Shown: positions 1 to 7,903, numbered from the stretch's first letter. The stretch: 26,366 nt of DNA from Prevotella sp. UBA6994 (GCA_002449845.1 DJXW01000010.1:508-26873); one strand, 5' to 3'. Notes: generated by a model not told the origin, from the sequence alone. Numbers and translations are program-made.

Positions 1-11
1 TGTCACGATTG

Positions 12-261
12 TGGGAAATGCCGTTAGGCATTAGATGTCCGTAGCCAGCCATACAGCCGTGCCGATAGGTACGGCGAAATGGCTGGAAAGAAGAATGTCG
101 CAAGCGAAGAACCTTGCCTTTAGGTAAGGGACAATCTTAAAATATCGCCTACCTACGGCAGGCCTTCCCACACTCCCCATTCCATTTCCAGCCATTTCGA
201 AACACCTAACGGCGTTTCTGTATGGCTGGCTACTAACATCTAATGCCTACGGCATTTCCCA
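12..261. repeat. Inverted pair of hairpin (REP-like) elements
   Basis: Two copies of a roughly 77-bp element face each other, 12-88 and 186-261, about 86% identical when one is reverse-complemented. Each copy holds a small hairpin (ATGCC/GGCAT) and a larger one with an 8-bp outer stem (CCAGCCAT/ATGGCTGG), a 3-nt internal loop and a 5-bp inner stem. The inner stem is GCCGT/ACGGC in the left copy and GAAAC/GTTTC in the right copy, so four successive pairs differ while pairing is kept. The 97-bp interior has no gene. It could act as a DNA hairpin repeat or be transcribed as a structured RNA; I cannot tell which. Confidence 0.8.
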
Positions 262-465
262 CGTACATTGCCAAGTAATTGGTCTTGTTCAAATGTAGTC
301 TAACGGCATTTCCCACGTACATCGCCAGCTATTTGGTATCGTTCGAATGTAGTCTAACGGCATTTCCCATGTACATTGCCAGCTAGGTGTTACCGTTCAA
401 ATGTAGTCTAACGGCATTTCCACACGTAAATTGCCAGCTAATTGTTAACGTTTAAATATAGTCTA
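250..465. repeat. 54-bp tandem repeat array, four units
   Basis: Units begin at 250, 304, 358 and 412, an exact 54-bp period with no spacers, so this is not a CRISPR array. Each unit contains ACGGCATTTCC, GCCAGCTA-like and TTCAAATGTAGTC-like segments and diverges slightly, the last unit most. Units 1 and 3 can form a TACATT/AATGTA stem. The start of each unit resembles the reverse complement of the outer end of the 12-261 elements, and one inverted unit lies at about 25978-26025. No coding potential is evident. Confidence 0.85.
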
Positions 466-537
466 AGGATTTAAGGATTCAAGGAATTTCGGTGCAAGCA
501 CCGATAGGTTTATCCTGAAATCCTTGAATCCTTAGAC
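461..537. repeat. 77-bp palindromic cassette, left copy
   Basis: The cassette begins GTCTAAGGATT and ends AATCCTTAGAC, giving inverted ends of about 20 bp, with an inner palindrome TCGGTGCAAGCACCGA at 489-504. A second copy at 25902-25978 has the same length and differs at only four positions when compared in the same orientation. Confidence 0.85.
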
Positions 538-567
538 TTTTGAATGATGAATATTTTGATGACGAAT

Positions 568-890
568 GGGATAGTATAGTATATGAACTTGCCCCACAGA
601 GCCCCGATATGGGCGTTAAGAACACAGGCAGGGGTGAAGCGTAGCGAAACCCCTGCAAAAAGGAGCCGCCAGCAAACAAAGTACCGAAGGTACGACAGAA
701 ATTCTGTCCGCCCCTATCGGGGCTTCAATATGCTCATACATCCTTTGCAGGGCTTCCGCTCCGCTCCACCACCTGCCTGTGTTCTGTCGCCCCTATCAGG
801 GCTTCAATATGTTCATACATCCTACGCAGGGGTTTCGCTACGCTGCACCACCTGCCTGTGTTCTGTCGCCCCTATCGGGGCTTGCAATAA
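568..890. repeat. GC-rich 79-bp repeat cluster with inverted member
   Basis: The motif CGCCCCTATCGGGG (one mismatch in the second copy) starts at 709, 788 and 867, a 79-bp period. Each complete unit also carries a CGCAGGGGTTTCGCTACG-like and a CCTGCCTGTGTTCT segment. The stretch at about 598-668 is the same kind of unit in reverse orientation, so the cluster is head-to-head. A related unit lies at 25790-25866. Open frames across it translate the repeat itself (PYQGF/SPLSGL-like strings) and are not credible genes. Confidence 0.8.
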
Positions 891-929
891 CAATCAGAAT
901 AAATATGATGCCAATAAGTATAATAATCC

Positions 930-985
930 TCTATGAATTGCGAATTATGAATTATGAATTGTGAATTATCCATTGTCAATTATTC
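930..985. repeat. AT-rich degenerate short repeats (GAATTATGAATT type)
   Basis: Short reiterations of GAATTATGAATT / GAATTGTGAATT separate the GC-rich repeats from the following intergenic DNA. Similar sequence, inverted, lies at 25705-25757 on the other side of the window. No gene is seen here. Confidence 0.7.
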
Positions 986-1073
986 CGACAAAAAATGTTT
1001 GGTGATTTTTTGCGAAATAGAATTAGAAGAACGGAAAATAGGGTAAAAACAGCCGAAAAACCATGTTTTTCAT

Positions 1074-1143
1074 CGTAACATAGCATGTTACGAGCATAAC
1101 TATATGAGTTATGAGCGTAACTTATATAGTTAGAGAGCTAACT
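1074..1143. repeat. Ladder of consecutive small hairpins
   Basis: Back-to-back inverted repeats: CGTAACAT/ATGTTACG (1074-1092), CATAACT/AGTTATG (1095-1113), TAACT/AGTTA (1118-1132) and AGTTAG/CTAACT (1128-1143). The motif AGTTA/TAACT recurs. The flanks, about 986-1073 and 1144-1560, show no gene and no other clear feature. Confidence 0.65.
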
Positions 1144-1578
1144 TTATATGTTATGAATACCCCAAAATATGCTGTTTTTGATGCAAAATGATGGGTTGTT
1201 ACTCAATTATTCGATGAGTGAAATTTGGAAAATGTTGATAATCAATTACTTACTATACGATTAAAAAATAAGCATATTTCCGACCCAACTACAAACTATT
1301 TTGAAATAACGTCTGGAATTGAGGGGTAAATTCAGAATTTGCAGGACAAAATGAGAAGCAAGAAAGTTAGAAGCAAGAAGCATGAGATTAGGGGTGAGAG
1401 ATAAAAAAACAAGATGATGAAAATGAAACGTTTGTTTACGGTGTTCTCAAGGCGAACAGATAAAACGGATGTATCTCTCGTCAACAAAATACTTGGGAAT
1501 AAGTAAACGGGGATGGTGCTTACGGTATGAAAAATGCATAAATTCAAGAATATTAAGTGTTTATTGCAAAATTATTTG

Positions 1579-1586
1579 TACCTTTG
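1579..1586 (+). promoter_or_regulatory. Bacteroidetes -7 box for the helicase operon
   Basis: TACCTTTG fits the Bacteroidetes TAnnTTTG -7 consensus about 24 nt before the helicase start. The -33 element is not obvious. It implies a short leader of roughly 15-20 nt. Confidence 0.6.
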
Positions 1587-1609
1587 CACCATCATTTAAT
1601 TTATAGCAT

Positions 1610-3460
1610 TTGAAAACATTTGAAGAATTAGGCGTATGCGAAGAGATTCGCCGTGCCATTTCGGAGCTTGGTTTTGAACAACCAATGCCCGTACAAGAAG
1701 AAGTAATCCCGTATTTACTTGGTGAAGGAAACGACGTGATAGCCCTGGCGCAGACAGGCACAGGCAAGACGGCAGCCTTCGGAATCCCACTCCTACAGAA
1801 GATAGACCCTAAGAACCGTGAGACACAAGCCCTGATCTTGAGTCCTACCCGTGAATTGTGCTTGCAAATCAGCGATGACATCAAGGATTTCTCCAAATAC
1901 ATCGCCGGTGTCAACGTAGTGCCAGTGTATGGTGGAACATCTATCGTCAACCAGATCCACGCATTGAAACATGGCGCACAAATCATCGTGGCTACACCGG
2001 GACGACTGATAGACTTGGTGAATCGCGGAGCTGCCGACCTGAGCAAGATCAGCAACGTGGTGCTTGACGAGGCAGACCGTATGCTCGACATGGGTTTCTC
2101 TGAGAGCATTGATGAGATATTGTCGAAGGTGCCACGCGACAGAAACACACTCCTCTTCTCTGCTACCATGAGCAAGGAAATCGAGAAGATTGCCTTGTCG
2201 TACTTGCACGACCACAAGGAGATTGTGGTGGGCTCGCGCAATGAAGGTGCCGAAAACGTGAACCATATATACTATTTGGTACATGCAAAAGATAAGTATT
2301 TGGCACTTAAACGTATCGTTGACTTCCATCCTCGTATCTTTGCCATCATCTTCTGCCGTACAAAATTGGAAACGCAGGAGATAGCCGACAAGCTCATCAA
2401 GGATGGGTACAATGCGGAGTCGTTGCACGGTGACCTCTCGCAGGCACAGCGCGACTTGACCATGCAGAAATTCCGCCAGCACCTCACGCAGTTGCTCGTG
2501 GCAACAGACGTAGCTGCCCGCGGACTTGACGTGGACGACTTGACTCACGTCATCAATTACGGATTGCCAGAAGACATCGAGAACTATACACACAGAAGTG
2601 GGCGTACCGGTAGGGCTGGAAAGAAGGGAACCTCTATATCCATCATCCATACCAAGGAGAAATCAAAGGTGCGCAATATTGAAAAGGTCATTGGCAAGAA
2701 GTTTATAGAAGAGACATTGCCCACACCTCGTGAGATTTGTACCAAGCAACTCTATCGTGCAATGGACATGATAGAGAAGGTGGACGTGGATGAAGACCAG
2801 ATTGCTCCATTCATGGAAGACATCAACCGCCATTTTGAATATATCGACAAGGAAGTAATCATCAAGAAAATCGTTTCCATGACATTTGGAAGATTCTTGG
2901 ATTACTATGCCGACGCACCGGAAATCGTTCGCCCCGATGACAGTAGGAAGAAGTCGGAGCGTGGCGGAAAGGAAGGTAAGCGAGACAGAGGCGGAAGAAA
3001 GCATGAGGCAGAAAAAGGATATGCTCGACTGTTTATCAATCTTGGAAAGAGCGACGGATTCTTCCCTGGAGAGATCATGCAATACCTCAATAAACATATT
3101 AGAGAAGGAAAGCAACAAGTGGGACACATCGACTTGTTTGAGAAGTTCTCTTATATTGAAGTGCCTAAGCGAGATGCCAATAGGGTGATGAAAGCGCTGA
3201 ACGGAACGGTTTACAAGAATCGTGAAGTGCGTTGCAACGAAGCCGATTCTCCCGTTGACAAGAACGGAAAGCACGCTGAGGCTCCCCGTTCGTCGCGTAA
3301 GGACAAGCGAGAAAGAGCCAAGGAAGAATGGGTACCACGCAAGCAAAAGAATAAGGTAGATTGGCGCGTCCTGATTCAAGGACAGCCATTTAAGCAGAAA
3401 GGAAAAGACCCAAGCGAACTGGAAGACGGTTGGGCTCGAAGACGTCCGAAAAAGAAATGA
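1610..3460 (+). CDS. DEAD-box ATP-dependent RNA helicase with DbpA-type C-terminal RNA-binding domain
   Basis: ATP-driven RNA unwinding, likely for ribosome assembly or mRNA structure. Motifs run in order: Q motif around F22-Q29, Walker A AQTGTGKT at 47-54, PTREL, TPGR, DEAD at 153-156, SAT, FCRTK, ATDVAARGLD and HRSGRTGRAGK. A basic linker follows, then a DbpA-like RNA-binding domain (RLFINLGKSDGFFPGEI to the VRC segment), then a lysine/arginine-rich tail. At 616 aa it is in the CsdA/DeaD size range. The start is TTG at 1610: an in-frame TAG lies two codons upstream and the first internal ATG (residue 26) would cut into the Q motif. It is first in a four-gene operon whose next gene starts inside its stop codon. 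The family is certain; the RNA target is not. Confidence 0.95.
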   Translation: MKTFEELGVCEEIRRAISELGFEQPMPVQEEVIPYLLGEGNDVIALAQTGTGKTAAFGIPLLQKIDPKNRETQALILSPTRELCLQISDDIKDFSKYIAGVNVVPVYGGTSIVNQIHALKHGAQIIVATPGRLIDLVNRGAADLSKISNVVLDEADRMLDMGFSESIDEILSKVPRDRNTLLFSATMSKEIEKIALSYLHDHKEIVVGSRNEGAENVNHIYYLVHAKDKYLALKRIVDFHPRIFAIIFCRTKLETQEIADKLIKDGYNAESLHGDLSQAQRDLTMQKFRQHLTQLLVATDVAARGLDVDDLTHVINYGLPEDIENYTHRSGRTGRAGKKGTSISIIHTKEKSKVRNIEKVIGKKFIEETLPTPREICTKQLYRAMDMIEKVDVDEDQIAPFMEDINRHFEYIDKEVIIKKIVSMTFGRFLDYYADAPEIVRPDDSRKKSERGGKEGKRDRGGRKHEAEKGYARLFINLGKSDGFFPGEIMQYLNKHIREGKQQVGHIDLFEKFSYIEVPKRDANRVMKALNGTVYKNREVRCNEADSPVDKNGKHAEAPRSSRKDKRERAKEEWVPRKQKNKVDWRVLIQGQPFKQKGKDPSELEDGWARRRPKKK

Positions 3461-4071
3461 CAGGCAAATACAAGAACATCATCTTTGACCTTGGCGGCGT
3501 GTTGGCCGGACTCGACGGTGACCGTTGCATCGAGGCATTCAATAGTCTTGGCTGTGAGAAGGTTTCTTACTACGTAGAGAAACATCTCACGGCAGACTTG
3601 TTTTATGACATAGAGATAGGAAACATTCAGACGGCAGACTTTTGCCAAGAGGTAAGGCGAATGACGGGATGTAAGGCAACGGACGGACAAATCGTTTGGG
3701 CGTGGAACCAATTGTTGTTAGACATTCCCGACGAGAAGAAGGAACGCCTCTTACAACTACGTGATAAATATCGCCTGTTCTTGCTCAGTAATACCAATGA
3801 CATGCACTGGAGCTTGTGCGTGGAGAAACTGTTCAGGTACAAGGAGTGGGGAGTAAGCGACTACTTTGAACAAACCTTCGTGTCATACGAGATGCACCTT
3901 GCCAAACCTCACGAGGAAATCTATGCCTCCGTGTTGCAACAGGCAGGCATCAAGGCAGAAGAAACGCTTTTTATAGATGATTCGAAGGTGAACCTTGAAG
4001 GTGCTCGTGCCTTGGGCATTCATGGCTTTTGGAATGAGCATCTGAACGATTGGATGAAAGTGATTAAATAA
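3457..4071 (+). CDS. HAD-family hydrolase (YihX / epoxide-hydrolase-N-like phosphatase)
   Basis: Predicted cytoplasmic phosphatase of the haloacid dehalogenase superfamily, 204 aa. Motif I is FDLGGV with nucleophile D11, motif II is LLSNTND, motif III is the lysine in AKPHEE, and motif IV is LFIDDSKVN. The second Asp of the classical DxD is Gly, as in YihX-type (DLGNV) members, so this fits a subfamily rather than decay. I chose the ATG at 3457, which overlaps the helicase stop as ATGA, over a TTG at 3430 that would add nine residues before the usual N-terminus. It overlaps ribF by one base downstream. The substrate is unknown; a sugar phosphate or flavin-pathway phosphate is only a guess from context. 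Confidence 0.88.
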   Translation: MTGKYKNIIFDLGGVLAGLDGDRCIEAFNSLGCEKVSYYVEKHLTADLFYDIEIGNIQTADFCQEVRRMTGCKATDGQIVWAWNQLLLDIPDEKKERLLQLRDKYRLFLLSNTNDMHWSLCVEKLFRYKEWGVSDYFEQTFVSYEMHLAKPHEEIYASVLQQAGIKAEETLFIDDSKVNLEGARALGIHGFWNEHLNDWMKVIK

Positions 4072-5024
4072 TGAAGACGGTATTCTTAAACACTACAGAC
4101 ACTCTATCTGAAGAGATGTTGCCGTGCGTGGCTACGGTAGGATTCTTCGATGGTGTACATCGTGGACATACTTATCTCATCAACCGAGTGATAGAACATG
4201 CAAAGGCAGCTGGATTAAGGTCTTTGGTGGTAACCTTCGACAAGCATCCCTGCGAGGTGTTGCGTCAGGAATACAAACCAGAGCTGCTGTGTACGTTAGA
4301 CAGTAAGTTGCTGTTGCTTTCCAAGACGGGCATTGATGAAGTGGCAGTGCTGCGTTTTGATGAAGAACTGGCAAGTATGTCAGCTCATGATTTCATGCAC
4401 AAGATATTGAAGGAGCGGTTGAATGTACGTAAGTTGTTTGTAGGTTACGACAATCGCTTCGGCCATCATCGCACGGAGGGTATTGATGACTATATCCGCT
4501 ACGGACAGGAAATGGGCATGGAGGTGATGCGTAATGAGAGCTTTATGCTGAACGACATCAACGTGAGTTCGTCGGTAGTGAGGAATTATATCCGTCAAGG
4601 TGAAGTGGAACTTGCCAATCAATGCCTGGGCTATCCTTATACGATAGCGGGAATCGTGAAGGCTGGCGAACAAGAGGGGAGGAAAATAGGGTTTCCCACA
4701 GCCAACTTAGATACGTCTGGATTTGGGCAGTTGATTCCTGCCCCTGGCGTTTATGCGGTGAAGGTAAGGTTGATGCAGACCGTAGCCACCAAACCCGCCA
4801 TGATGAACATTGGACATCGCCCGACGTTTGGCGGAACCCAACTGACGATAGAAACACATATCTTCAACTTCGACGAGGATATTTACGGAAAACTGATGCT
4901 TGTATCCATGATGTATCGGATTCGCGAAGAGCAGAAATTTGATACGGTGGAAGCCTTGCAAGCACAACTGAAAGAAGACCAGGAACAAGTGTTAAGACAT
5001 TTTGACCAAGAAAAGGAATTGTAA
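4071..5024 (+). CDS. ribF: Bifunctional riboflavin kinase / FAD synthetase
   Basis: Makes FMN from riboflavin and ATP, then FAD from FMN and ATP. The N-terminal nucleotidyltransferase half (about residues 15-165) carries GFFDGVHRGH with H30 and H33, plus the later SSSVVRNYI segment. The C-terminal flavokinase half (about 175-307) has the GRKIGFPTANL and GVYAVKV signatures, then NIGHRPTFGG and the ETHIF segment. Its 317 aa is the normal length. The ATG shares one base with the preceding TAA (TAATG), so translational coupling with the HAD gene is likely. The next ORF begins two bases after its stop. Identification is secure. Confidence 0.96.
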   Translation: MKTVFLNTTDTLSEEMLPCVATVGFFDGVHRGHTYLINRVIEHAKAAGLRSLVVTFDKHPCEVLRQEYKPELLCTLDSKLLLLSKTGIDEVAVLRFDEELASMSAHDFMHKILKERLNVRKLFVGYDNRFGHHRTEGIDDYIRYGQEMGMEVMRNESFMLNDINVSSSVVRNYIRQGEVELANQCLGYPYTIAGIVKAGEQEGRKIGFPTANLDTSGFGQLIPAPGVYAVKVRLMQTVATKPAMMNIGHRPTFGGTQLTIETHIFNFDEDIYGKLMLVSMMYRIREEQKFDTVEALQAQLKEDQEQVLRHFDQEKEL

Positions 5025-5026
5025 CC

Positions 5027-5860
5027 ATGAGAAACATAATCAGGAATATTGTCAATATAATATGGTATGTAGTGGTTTTTGAGATTGTTCAACTACTTAC
5101 CTTATCTCTTGTAGGTGGTGCATGGTTAATGTATCAAGGAAAGGAATTGAAACACGCATTGACCACCATCCAATACCAGATGATGAACAACAGCACGGTT
5201 CTCATCGTAGCATACGTGTTGTCGAGTCTGCTTGTGGTATTGTTATTTGCATGGAAAAAGTGGACACCTTTTAAGAAAGCCTATCTGAAATCTCATCCGT
5301 GGGCAGCCTTGTTTTGGGTGGCTTTGATGGTTTTCGGAACGATTATTCCTTCCATTTGGCTACAAGAACAATTGGGTGTAGAAATGCCTGATGGAATGGA
5401 ACGGTTACTTTCCCAACTGATGGGAAGTCCGTTTGGCTATGTGGCAGTGGGGATATTGGCTCCATTGGCAGAGGAAGTGGTGTTTAGAGGAGCTATCTTG
5501 CGCACGTTGCTGAAGATGGTAGATGATAAGTGGCATTGGGTGGCCATCTTGATAAGTGCCTTGGTTTTCGGAGCCATTCACGGCAACTTCGCACAATTCG
5601 TCCATGCCACGCTCATAGGCTTGTTGATTGGTTGGATGTATTACCGCACGAGAAGCATTGTGCCTGGTATCGTATTCCATTGGGTAAACAATTCCATAGC
5701 GTACGTTTTGTACAATCTGATGCCAAATATGCGAGAAGCCACGTTGGTGGAAATATTCAAGGGGAACCAAACCAATGTGTATTTGGCTTTGGGATTCTCG
5801 TTTTGTATCTTTTTACCATGTTTTTTTCAATTATTTTCAAGGTTGAAGGATAAAGTTTAA
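5027..5860 (+). CDS. CPBP family intramembrane metalloprotease (CAAX protease/bacteriocin-processing type)
   Basis: Polytopic inner-membrane protein of 277 aa with several hydrophobic segments (about 10-35, 57-76, 92-112, 137-150, 170-184, 192-206, 212-230, 250-268). The signatures are complete: EEVVFRG with E149, E150 and R154, then FGAIHGNF with H185, and FHWVNNS with H218. These match the Abi/CPBP glutamic-type protease fold related to Rce1. Its substrate cannot be deduced. It is the last gene of the helicase-HAD-ribF operon, two bases after ribF, so it is probably a housekeeping membrane function rather than bacteriocin processing, as no peptide cluster sits beside it. Confidence 0.9.
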   Translation: MRNIIRNIVNIIWYVVVFEIVQLLTLSLVGGAWLMYQGKELKHALTTIQYQMMNNSTVLIVAYVLSSLLVVLLFAWKKWTPFKKAYLKSHPWAALFWVALMVFGTIIPSIWLQEQLGVEMPDGMERLLSQLMGSPFGYVAVGILAPLAEEVVFRGAILRTLLKMVDDKWHWVAILISALVFGAIHGNFAQFVHATLIGLLIGWMYYRTRSIVPGIVFHWVNNSIAYVLYNLMPNMREATLVEIFKGNQTNVYLALGFSFCIFLPCFFQLFSRLKDKV

Positions 5861-5870
5861 AAATTTCTTT

Positions 5871-5878
5871 TATCTTTG
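5871..5878 (+). promoter_or_regulatory. -7 box for the LRR gene
   Basis: TATCTTTG matches TAnnTTTG 30 nt before the LRR start codon. No good -33 box is visible at the usual distance. It suggests the LRR gene has its own promoter although it lies only 47 bp after the CPBP gene. Confidence 0.55.
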
Positions 5879-5907
5879 TAGCAAGTTTTCTTTAATACCT
5901 GAATGAG

Positions 5908-7824
5908 ATGAGAAGATTTGCTATGATGCTGTTCTTGGTAAGCCTGTGCTTGGAGATGAGTGCAGAGCGAGAGCCTATCTTTGAAAAGAACGGAACGAAA
6001 TATTATTTTATTGACAAAGGCAATTGCTCTGTCTGCGGATATAATGCAGTCCATTACCATGTGGGAAGTGGCTTGTATAAAGACGCTATCAGCATCATGG
6101 GAAAGAACGTGAACGGTGTTGTAACGATTCCCAGCCATATTGACGGGATTCCCGTTACTGCCATTAGCAATTATGCCTTTTACAATTGTAAGAGAATCAC
6201 TGGTGTTGTTGTACCCTCTACAGTAAAGAGTGTGGGCAATTGGGCTTTCTACCGTTGCACGGGGATGAACAAGATTACATTTCCCGAAGAGATGCAACAA
6301 ATGGGAAATAACGTCTTGAATGGGTGCAGTAGTTTGAAGAGCGTAGTATTGCCGCAAGGCATCAGTGAAATCGGTGAAAATTTCTTTGATAATTGCACCA
6401 GCTTGGCGAGTGTCATCATTCCTGAAGGTGTAAAGGTCATTGACTCGTATGCCTTTTCTCATTGCAGAAACATCGAGACAATCGACTTGCCCAATACGAT
6501 AGAATCAATAGGTGATGAGGCATTCTATAGATGTAGTAAATTGCAGAACATGACCATCCCTGGGAGTGTGAAGGAACTTGGGAATTTGGTTTTTGGCAAT
6601 TGCAACAATCTTACGAGTATTACCCTTTCAGAAGGTGTTCAGTCATTAGGCGAAGAAATTTTCAGTTATTGTGGAAAACTAAAGGAGATACACTTACCAA
6701 GTAGCTTGACCATAATCAAACCGAATGCCTTTGGTGATTGTTTCAGTCTTTCCAGTATTTATGTAGCTGCTGACAATCCACGATACAAGTCGATGAATGG
6801 CATCTTGTTTAGTAAGGATGGGAAGAAACTGTGCTGCTATCCTTCAGGGAGGATAGGGAATGTCTATGTGATGCGCAGCGGAGTGACTGAGATTGGCGAT
6901 TATGCCTTTTATCATTGTTCAGACTTGCAAATTGTCATGGTGACAAAGAGCGTGAAGCGCATTGGCAGCAACGCTTTTTATTGTTGTACAGGCTTGAATA
7001 TGGTGTCTATTCCCGAAGGAATGGAGAAGATAGAAGACAATGCGTTCTATGGTTGTAGCCAATTGTCTCAGATCAATATTCCTCAAAGTGTAAAGAGCAT
7101 AGGTGGTGGAGCCTTTTGCGGTTGTGCCTTGGAGGAAGTCATTCTTCCCGAAGGATTGACTTATTTAGGTGATGAGGCTTTCGGCAATTGTAATTTGAAG
7201 AATATAGTCATTCCCGATAAGATTACGAATATCGGTAATGATGTCTTTACCAATTGTGTGCAGTTGTCTTCTGTCGTTCTTCCAAACAGTATAGAAAGTA
7301 TTGGTTCAAATGCTTTTTCAAATTGTGTCAATTTAAAAAACTTCACGTTTCCACAATCTCTCAAGGTGATTGGCAGTTATGCTTTCCTGAATTGCTCAGG
7401 TCTTACTGGGATTGATGTTCCCGAAACGGTGAGCGAGATCGGTGAAGATGCCTTTAATGGTTGCACATCGTTGGAGTTTATCAAGATGTTTGCTCCCACG
7501 CCTCCTTTTTTGGCTTCTAACGGTGTGTTCCAGAATACCAATGAATGTCCTATCTATGTACGTTCTGCATCCTATATCAGTTACTTTGTAGATAATAAAT
7601 GGATAGAATATACTGATCGACTTTTTGCCGTCAATCCAGACGTGCAAATGGGAGATGTCAATGGTGACGGAAAAATCAATATTTCTGATTTGGTGGTGTT
7701 GGTGAACCATATCTTAGGGCAAAAACAAGATTATTTCTTATTTTATGTGGCAGATATAGACTCATCTAACGAGATTAACATTACCGATGCCATTCGTTTG
7801 TTAAATGTAATTCTCAATCAGTAG
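5908..7824 (+). CDS. Secreted BspA-type leucine-rich repeat protein with C-terminal dockerin
   Basis: A 638-aa exported protein with a signal peptide (cleavage near MSA-ER, residue 19-20). Residues about 70-550 are some 18 LRR_5 repeats of about 23 aa with the pattern 'I..IG..AF.NC..L..v.lP.sv', as in BspA/TpLRR surface proteins. One spacer around residues 287-330 (ADNPRYKSMNGILFSKDG) is typical of the family. Residues 581-638 form a type I dockerin: two calcium loops (DVNGDGKINISD and DIDSSNEINITD), each followed by a helix. BspA-like proteins mediate adhesion and host contact, but a ligand cannot be inferred here. No cohesin gene is in the window. Cysteines recur within the repeats (NC/GC), which is normal for this repeat type. 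Confidence 0.9.
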   Translation: MRRFAMMLFLVSLCLEMSAEREPIFEKNGTKYYFIDKGNCSVCGYNAVHYHVGSGLYKDAISIMGKNVNGVVTIPSHIDGIPVTAISNYAFYNCKRITGVVVPSTVKSVGNWAFYRCTGMNKITFPEEMQQMGNNVLNGCSSLKSVVLPQGISEIGENFFDNCTSLASVIIPEGVKVIDSYAFSHCRNIETIDLPNTIESIGDEAFYRCSKLQNMTIPGSVKELGNLVFGNCNNLTSITLSEGVQSLGEEIFSYCGKLKEIHLPSSLTIIKPNAFGDCFSLSSIYVAADNPRYKSMNGILFSKDGKKLCCYPSGRIGNVYVMRSGVTEIGDYAFYHCSDLQIVMVTKSVKRIGSNAFYCCTGLNMVSIPEGMEKIEDNAFYGCSQLSQINIPQSVKSIGGGAFCGCALEEVILPEGLTYLGDEAFGNCNLKNIVIPDKITNIGNDVFTNCVQLSSVVLPNSIESIGSNAFSNCVNLKNFTFPQSLKVIGSYAFLNCSGLTGIDVPETVSEIGEDAFNGCTSLEFIKMFAPTPPFLASNGVFQNTNECPIYVRSASYISYFVDNKWIEYTDRLFAVNPDVQMGDVNGDGKINISDLVVLVNHILGQKQDYFLFYVADIDSSNEINITDAIRLLNVILNQ

Positions 7825-7903
7825 TAATCATTGTCTTTTTGATATTTGACATTTATAAGTGGTCAAAAACGCTGAATTTTGCTCAAAAATGTTAACTCTG
7901 AGT

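Noticed and set aside
250..465. CRISPR array
   Set aside because: The repeats are contiguous with a 54-bp period and no unique spacers, and no cas gene is nearby.
479..679. 66-codon minus-strand open frame
   Set aside because: It runs through the palindromic cassette and the inverted GC-rich unit; composition is explained by the repeats.
583..964. Open frames of 117 and 61 codons in the left repeat block
   Set aside because: They only translate the 79-bp and related repeats, shown by recurring PLSGL/QGF strings in several frames, with no ribosome-binding site or domain.
1332..1547. 71-codon minus-strand frame rich in Leu and Phe
   Set aside because: Low-complexity AT-rich DNA read backwards; the hydrophobic run carries no recognisable pattern or start signals.
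1793..2650. 285-codon minus-strand frame inside the helicase gene
   Set aside because: It is antisense to conserved helicase motifs and is explained by codon bias of the real gene.
3457..4071. HAD protein as inactive because the second Asp of DxD is Gly
   Set aside because: DLG(G/N)V is normal in the YihX-like subfamily and the other motifs are intact.
5027..5860. CPBP protease as part of a bacteriocin system
   Set aside because: It is embedded two bases after ribF in a housekeeping operon and no leader-peptide gene or transporter is adjacent.
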